Assembly (NCBI GenBank): GCA_900753135.1
Contig: CAADXZ010000108.1
Location: forward strand, 1 to 17,134
DNA length: 17,134 bases
Direction: 5' to 3'
Origin: Clostridia bacterium
Lineage (GTDB): Bacteria > Bacillota > Clostridia > TANB77 > UBA1234
Below are positions 13,601 to 17,134 of the stretch, in pieces. Both the position numbers and the translations under genes were made by a program. Positions within the stretch are counted from its first letter, which is position 1. Every line of letters begins with the position of its first letter. The notes under the pieces were generated by a model. It had not been told where the DNA came from, ran no database searches, and saw nothing but the letters and a program-made list of their open reading frames with translations.

Positions 13601-15372
13601 ATAATGAAAATAAGATTAGTGAGGAAATATTGCCAGTATATCCTAATGAGATAGATACGAGAAATCCAAAGTTTATCAAGTTTGATGAAAAATATGTAAG
13701 TTCTTTAATTGTTATAGGTTATAACAAAGAAATGGAAGAAACATTTTTGGATAGAATTTTATCACAAGATATTAACTTGCAACTTAGCATATTTTATGAA
13801 AAACAAAATACAGCTGAGGTTATAAAGAAAATAACGTATCATATTGGAAATACTGGTTCTGAAATTAAGAATTCAAATGAAAATCAAAGTGATAGTGAAT
13901 TGATGTGTGAAGCGTATAATGATGGCAAATATATAAGGCGACAATTGCAACTTAATGGTGAAGAGCTTTACTATCTTTATATTTATATTTCAATATATGG
14001 ATATTCAGAAAAAGAATTAGAAAATGATATTCGAAAGTTAGAAGGCATTGCAAATGGAATTGGTTTAAAAACAAGAAGAGCGATTTTTAGACAGATGGAT
14101 GTGTTTGAAGTTAATACTCCAATCTTAAGCAATTCTAAAAGTTTAAAAGAGTTTTCAAAACGCAATGTACTTATATCTGGTATAGTAAGCACATATCCAT
14201 TTCTATCAAATGAATTTTGCGATAAAGAAGGAATTTTAATTGGTACAAATGAAATAAATAAATCAATGATTAAAATAGACAGATTTGCTACAGATAAATA
14301 TAAGAATGCAAATATGTTTGTAGTGGGAACAAGTGGTTCTGGAAAATCATATTTTATAAAACTAATGGTTATGAGAAATAGATTTATGAATATATCACAA
14401 TATGTAATAGATCCTGAAAGAGAATATGTTAAAGTTTGTAAGAAGTTAAATGGAAGTATCATAAATTTTGAAGAAGGAAATATTATAAATGTTATGGATA
14501 TACGAGAATGTGCAAAAGAGGATGATATGGGATATTTGCAAAGTAAATTACTAAAACTCAATACATTCTTTTCTTTGATTTTTCCTGAACTTTCGCTAGA
14601 AGAAAAGTGTATGCTTGAAGAAGCCGTGATTAATTGTTATGCAATAAAAGGAATTACTTTTAATGATGAATCCTTGTATAAAAATAGTGATAGTAATTTA
14701 TTATCTGGAAAGAGATTCAAAGAAAGTAGCGATATGCCACGATTAAATGACCTATATAAAGTTATAAAAAAAGAAAAGAAACTTGAAAAAATTGCAACAT
14801 TATTAAAGCCGTATATTAGCGGAAGCATGAGTTTTTTAAATGGCTATACTAATATAGATTTATCAAACAAATTTATTGTGGCAGATATATATAATATTGA
14901 AGAAGAAAATTTACCGATTGTAATGTATGTGATAACAGAATTGTTTTGGGACAAGCTAAGAAAATTGAGAAATAAAAAGAAGATAATTTATTTAGACGAG
15001 GCATGGAGATTAATAAGCAACAATGAAAATACAGCAAACTTTGTATTTAAAATTTTTAAAACGATAAGAAAATATGGCGGAGCAGCCACTGCAATTACAC
15101 AAGATATTAATGACTTCCTTTCTTTGGATGATGGAAAATACGGAAGAGGAATATTAAATAATTCGAGTCTAAAATGTGTGTTTCAACTTGAAGAAAATGA
15201 TTTGAAAATATTAAAAGAAAACATCAATTTGTCTGATGAAGAAATATATAAGATTCAAAATGCAAAAAGAGGTACTTGCTTGATGTACGCTGGAAGTAAC
15301 CATTTAATGGTTAAAGTTGTATCATCTGAAAAAGAACACCAATACATTTCAACTGACAGAAATGATAATTAA
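13597..15372 (+). CDS. VirB4-type conjugation/secretion ATPase
   Basis: The 591-residue protein has the VirB4/TraE/ConE layout: an N-terminal domain (1-230, with SSLIVIGYNKEMEETFLDRIL near 35-55) and a C-terminal RecA-like ATPase. Walker A is GTSGSGKS (244-251), Walker B IIYLDEAW (463-470), and a QxxxD-type stretch TAITQDINDF follows at 498-507. In type IV secretion VirB4 powers substrate transfer and pilus assembly at the inner membrane. The length is at the short end of the family, because the small upstream protein seems to supply part of what longer VirB4 proteins carry. The ATG lies 8 bases after GGAG and overlaps the previous stop. It is followed by CpaE- and CpaF-like genes rather than by a VirD4 coupling protein, at least within the window. 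Confidence 0.85.
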   Translation: MNNENKISEEILPVYPNEIDTRNPKFIKFDEKYVSSLIVIGYNKEMEETFLDRILSQDINLQLSIFYEKQNTAEVIKKITYHIGNTGSEIKNSNENQSDSELMCEAYNDGKYIRRQLQLNGEELYYLYIYISIYGYSEKELENDIRKLEGIANGIGLKTRRAIFRQMDVFEVNTPILSNSKSLKEFSKRNVLISGIVSTYPFLSNEFCDKEGILIGTNEINKSMIKIDRFATDKYKNANMFVVGTSGSGKSYFIKLMVMRNRFMNISQYVIDPEREYVKVCKKLNGSIINFEEGNIINVMDIRECAKEDDMGYLQSKLLKLNTFFSLIFPELSLEEKCMLEEAVINCYAIKGITFNDESLYKNSDSNLLSGKRFKESSDMPRLNDLYKVIKKEKKLEKIATLLKPYISGSMSFLNGYTNIDLSNKFIVADIYNIEEENLPIVMYVITELFWDKLRKLRNKKKIIYLDEAWRLISNNENTANFVFKIFKTIRKYGGAATAITQDINDFLSLDDGKYGRGILNNSSLKCVFQLEENDLKILKENINLSDEEIYKIQNAKRGTCLMYAGSNHLMVKVVSSEKEHQYISTDRNDN

Positions 15373-15394
15373 TATAGTATGAGGGGGAAACAAA

Positions 15395-16687
15395 ATGAAA
15401 AGAATTTTAACAGCAATGGGGAATGTCACACTTAATAATGAATTAAAAAGATATAGTGAATATGAAGTTAATGAGCAAGACTTGTTCTATCAAGATGCAG
15501 TGATAGACTTGATTACAGAAGAAGAATATGATGTACTAATTGTTAGCGCACTTTTACAAGGCCAGTCAGAATTTCCAGATTTTCTAGAAAAAATAAGAGG
15601 ACTAAATAATCAGATAAGAATAATAGTTGTTACGGATGAAATAACAACGGAATTAAAGATGAAACTTAACGAAGAAAAAATCATTGATGTTTTTAAAGAT
15701 AGTGATGTCGAAATTAAGGATATAATCGATTCTATAAACAGAGAAGAACCATTACGAAAGAGATGTGCTATTGTTAAAGAAGATGAGAAAAAATATTTTT
15801 TATCAAGTCAAGCTTGTAGTGAAATACCAAAAGCACCTATATTTTCTAATAAAAAAGTTCAAAAACAAGAAGTAATAGTTATTAGTGGAATAAATGGGGC
15901 TGGAAAATCAACTATTGCATGTAATCTTTCAAAAGTTCTTTCGACTAAAACGTCTGCTCGAGTGTTATTAATAGATATGGACACTTTAAGTGGAAATATG
16001 GATGAAATATTAGAAATAAACAAGATACCACAAAATGTGAAAATCGCAATAGATGAAAATAAAAAATGCGGACTAAATTATGCTGCAGAGTTAATTAATA
16101 AAAATAGGTTTGATGCAAACGTATTTGAGGAACTAGTTATTAATATTGGAAATGTTGATGTTTTGACCGGCAATACATCATTACATTATTGTCAAAATGT
16201 ATTAAATGAAAAGCACTATAATGCGATATTAGAATGTGCCAAGGAAAAATATGATTTCGTAATAATTGATACAAGCAGCAATATATTTTTAGATTCTACT
16301 AAATGGGCTTTAAAGCAAGCTAACAGAATTATGTTTATTGTTGAAAATAATTATATATCCATGAAAAAAGCAACCCAGCTTATTAATGTTGTTACTAGTT
16401 TATGGGGTGTTTGGAAAGAAAAAATAGAAATAATAGTAAACAAAGAATCAGTAAGAGGAATAGAAAGTGAAGTAGTAAAAAAGATACTGGAAGGATATGA
16501 ATTAATAGGAAGAATAAAGTATGGCGAAGAAAATGTTGAGGTGTCATATTTGAAGATTTTAGAGACGATAAACTACATTCCAAAAGTGAGCATATTAACT
16601 AGATTATTTGCTAATAAACATCAAGAAGTAATTGAGAGTAACAGAGTGCCATTAAGTAGAAAGGTAGGTGTAATCAATGCTAATTAA
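15395..16687 (+). CDS. CpaE/TadZ-like ATPase with receiver-like N-terminus
   Basis: The 430-residue protein has an N-terminal domain (1-115) of alternating strands and helices like a CheY/receiver fold, then a ParA/MinD-type ATPase (159-400). The receiver-like part has VLIVSALLQG where a phosphorylated Asp would be, so it is probably not phosphorylated, as in CpaE/TadZ. The ATPase has GINGAGKST at 165-173 as P-loop, LLIDMD (191-196) and FVIIDTSS (288-295). ParA/MinD proteins normally have a signature Lys before the glycines (KGGxGK); here it is absent. CpaE/TadZ proteins place the Tad pilus machine in the cell. A GAGGGGG binding site precedes the ATG; 22 bases separate it from the VirB4 gene. 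It overlaps the next gene by 11 bases. Confidence 0.8.
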   Translation: MKRILTAMGNVTLNNELKRYSEYEVNEQDLFYQDAVIDLITEEEYDVLIVSALLQGQSEFPDFLEKIRGLNNQIRIIVVTDEITTELKMKLNEEKIIDVFKDSDVEIKDIIDSINREEPLRKRCAIVKEDEKKYFLSSQACSEIPKAPIFSNKKVQKQEVIVISGINGAGKSTIACNLSKVLSTKTSARVLLIDMDTLSGNMDEILEINKIPQNVKIAIDENKKCGLNYAAELINKNRFDANVFEELVINIGNVDVLTGNTSLHYCQNVLNEKHYNAILECAKEKYDFVIIDTSSNIFLDSTKWALKQANRIMFIVENNYISMKKATQLINVVTSLWGVWKEKIEIIVNKESVRGIESEVVKKILEGYELIGRIKYGEENVEVSYLKILETINYIPKVSILTRLFANKHQEVIESNRVPLSRKVGVINAN

Positions 16688-17134
16688 TCCATTAAAAAAT
16701 GATGTTACAAATTATGAAGCTAATAATAAAAGTATGGGAAAAAGAGAAGTTATAAACGACATTATAGGGTTCCTTATAAATAATTATTCTGAATATTTAA
16801 GTGACGTTGATGTTAATAGAAAATTTGTTGAAAATTTAGTTAAAGAAAAGGTTTATTCAGACTATGCAGACATGAATACAGACTCAACAATTAACGATAT
16901 ATTAAATAGACTTTTTGGATACCACATACTTCAAAAATATATTGATGATCAAGATGTAAGTGATATAAGGGTGACTAGATTTGATAATATTATTATAAAA
17001 AAGAAGGGTGTTTGGAAAATAACTGGAGATACGTTTTATAATGAAGAGGAATTCTTAAATTTTGTTAGATATTGTGTATTAAAGAATAATGGAAAAATCA
17101 CGACAGAAACGCCTATTGTAATTGTAAGTGATAG
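16677..17134 (+). CDS. CpaF/TadA (VirB11-like) secretion ATPase, N-terminal part (partial)
   Basis: The gene starts at ATG 16677, 6 bases after AAGGTAGGTG and inside the end of the CpaE-like gene, and runs off the right edge after 152 codons. The visible part has a helical N-terminus (residues 1-80) and then FGYHILQKYIDDQDVSDIRV (about 82-101), the segment that opens the N-terminal domain of CpaF/TadA ATPases, followed by a strand-rich region ending near NNGKITTETPIVIVSD. The Walker A, Asp and His boxes lie outside the window. These hexameric ATPases drive Tad pilus assembly; VirB11 is the type IV secretion relative. The CpaE neighbour supports CpaF over VirB11. Confidence 0.82.
   Translation, partial: MLINPLKNDVTNYEANNKSMGKREVINDIIGFLINNYSEYLSDVDVNRKFVENLVKEKVYSDYADMNTDSTINDILNRLFGYHILQKYIDDQDVSDIRVTRFDNIIIKKKGVWKITGDTFYNEEEFLNFVRYCVLKNNGKITTETPIVIVSD

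Noticed and set aside
13983..14561. 192-codon minus-strand ORF inside the VirB4 gene, and other long antisense ORFs
   Set aside because: They overlap clearly assigned genes, lack ribosome binding sites and have hydrophobic low-complexity translations typical of antisense frames in AT-rich DNA.
1..17134. CRISPR arrays, tRNA or rRNA genes
   Set aside because: No regularly spaced direct repeats and no tRNA- or rRNA-like stretches were seen on either strand.

Overview
The window comes from the chromosome of a low-GC (roughly 30 percent), Gram-positive, anaerobic Clostridia-type bacterium. The evidence is strong AGGAGG-type ribosome binding sites, consensus sigma-A promoters with 17-base spacers, a WalRK two-component pair, a clostridial 2[4Fe-4S] ferredoxin, and a holB-ricT-(yabB)-rsmI neighbourhood like that of Bacillus and Clostridium. 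I see no tRNA, rRNA or CRISPR array.

Region 1 (1-5600) is a patchwork. It starts with the 3' end of an M23 cell-wall peptidase. An IS1182-type transposase remnant follows, fused to the 5' end of a small membrane-protein gene that keeps a consensus promoter and ribosome binding site. Next come a lactaldehyde/1,2-propanediol oxidoreductase (fucO) and two convergent genes I cannot assign: a 517-residue protein with a coiled coil and one hydrophobic segment, and a 258-residue protein on the minus strand.

Region 2 (5520-12860) is housekeeping. The cell-wall stress pair walR-walK has an intrinsic terminator between the two genes. Then come lepB (signal peptidase I), holB (DNA polymerase III delta-prime), ricT (PSP1 family), a ferredoxin with its own promoter, trmN6 (tRNA methyltransferase) and rsmI (16S rRNA 2'-O-methyltransferase). 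The order resembles the Bacillus holB-yaaT-yabA-yabB-yazA-yabC block, but a ferredoxin sits where yabA would be.

Region 3 (12860-17134, running off the end) is the most interesting part. It is a tightly packed operon of four genes: a small protein resembling those encoded next to VirB4 in Gram-positive conjugation systems, a VirB4-type ATPase, a CpaE/TadZ-like ATPase, and the start of a CpaF/TadA/VirB11-type ATPase. It therefore combines a conjugation (type IV secretion) motor with a Tad-pilus localisation and assembly module. Its leader holds a sigma-A promoter with a 15-base palindrome in the spacer, repeats further upstream, and a very strong intrinsic terminator between promoter and first gene, so expression probably depends on read-through. 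The first gene has no start codon in a normal position relative to its ribosome binding site, which points to a frameshift, an unusual start or a coupled leader peptide.
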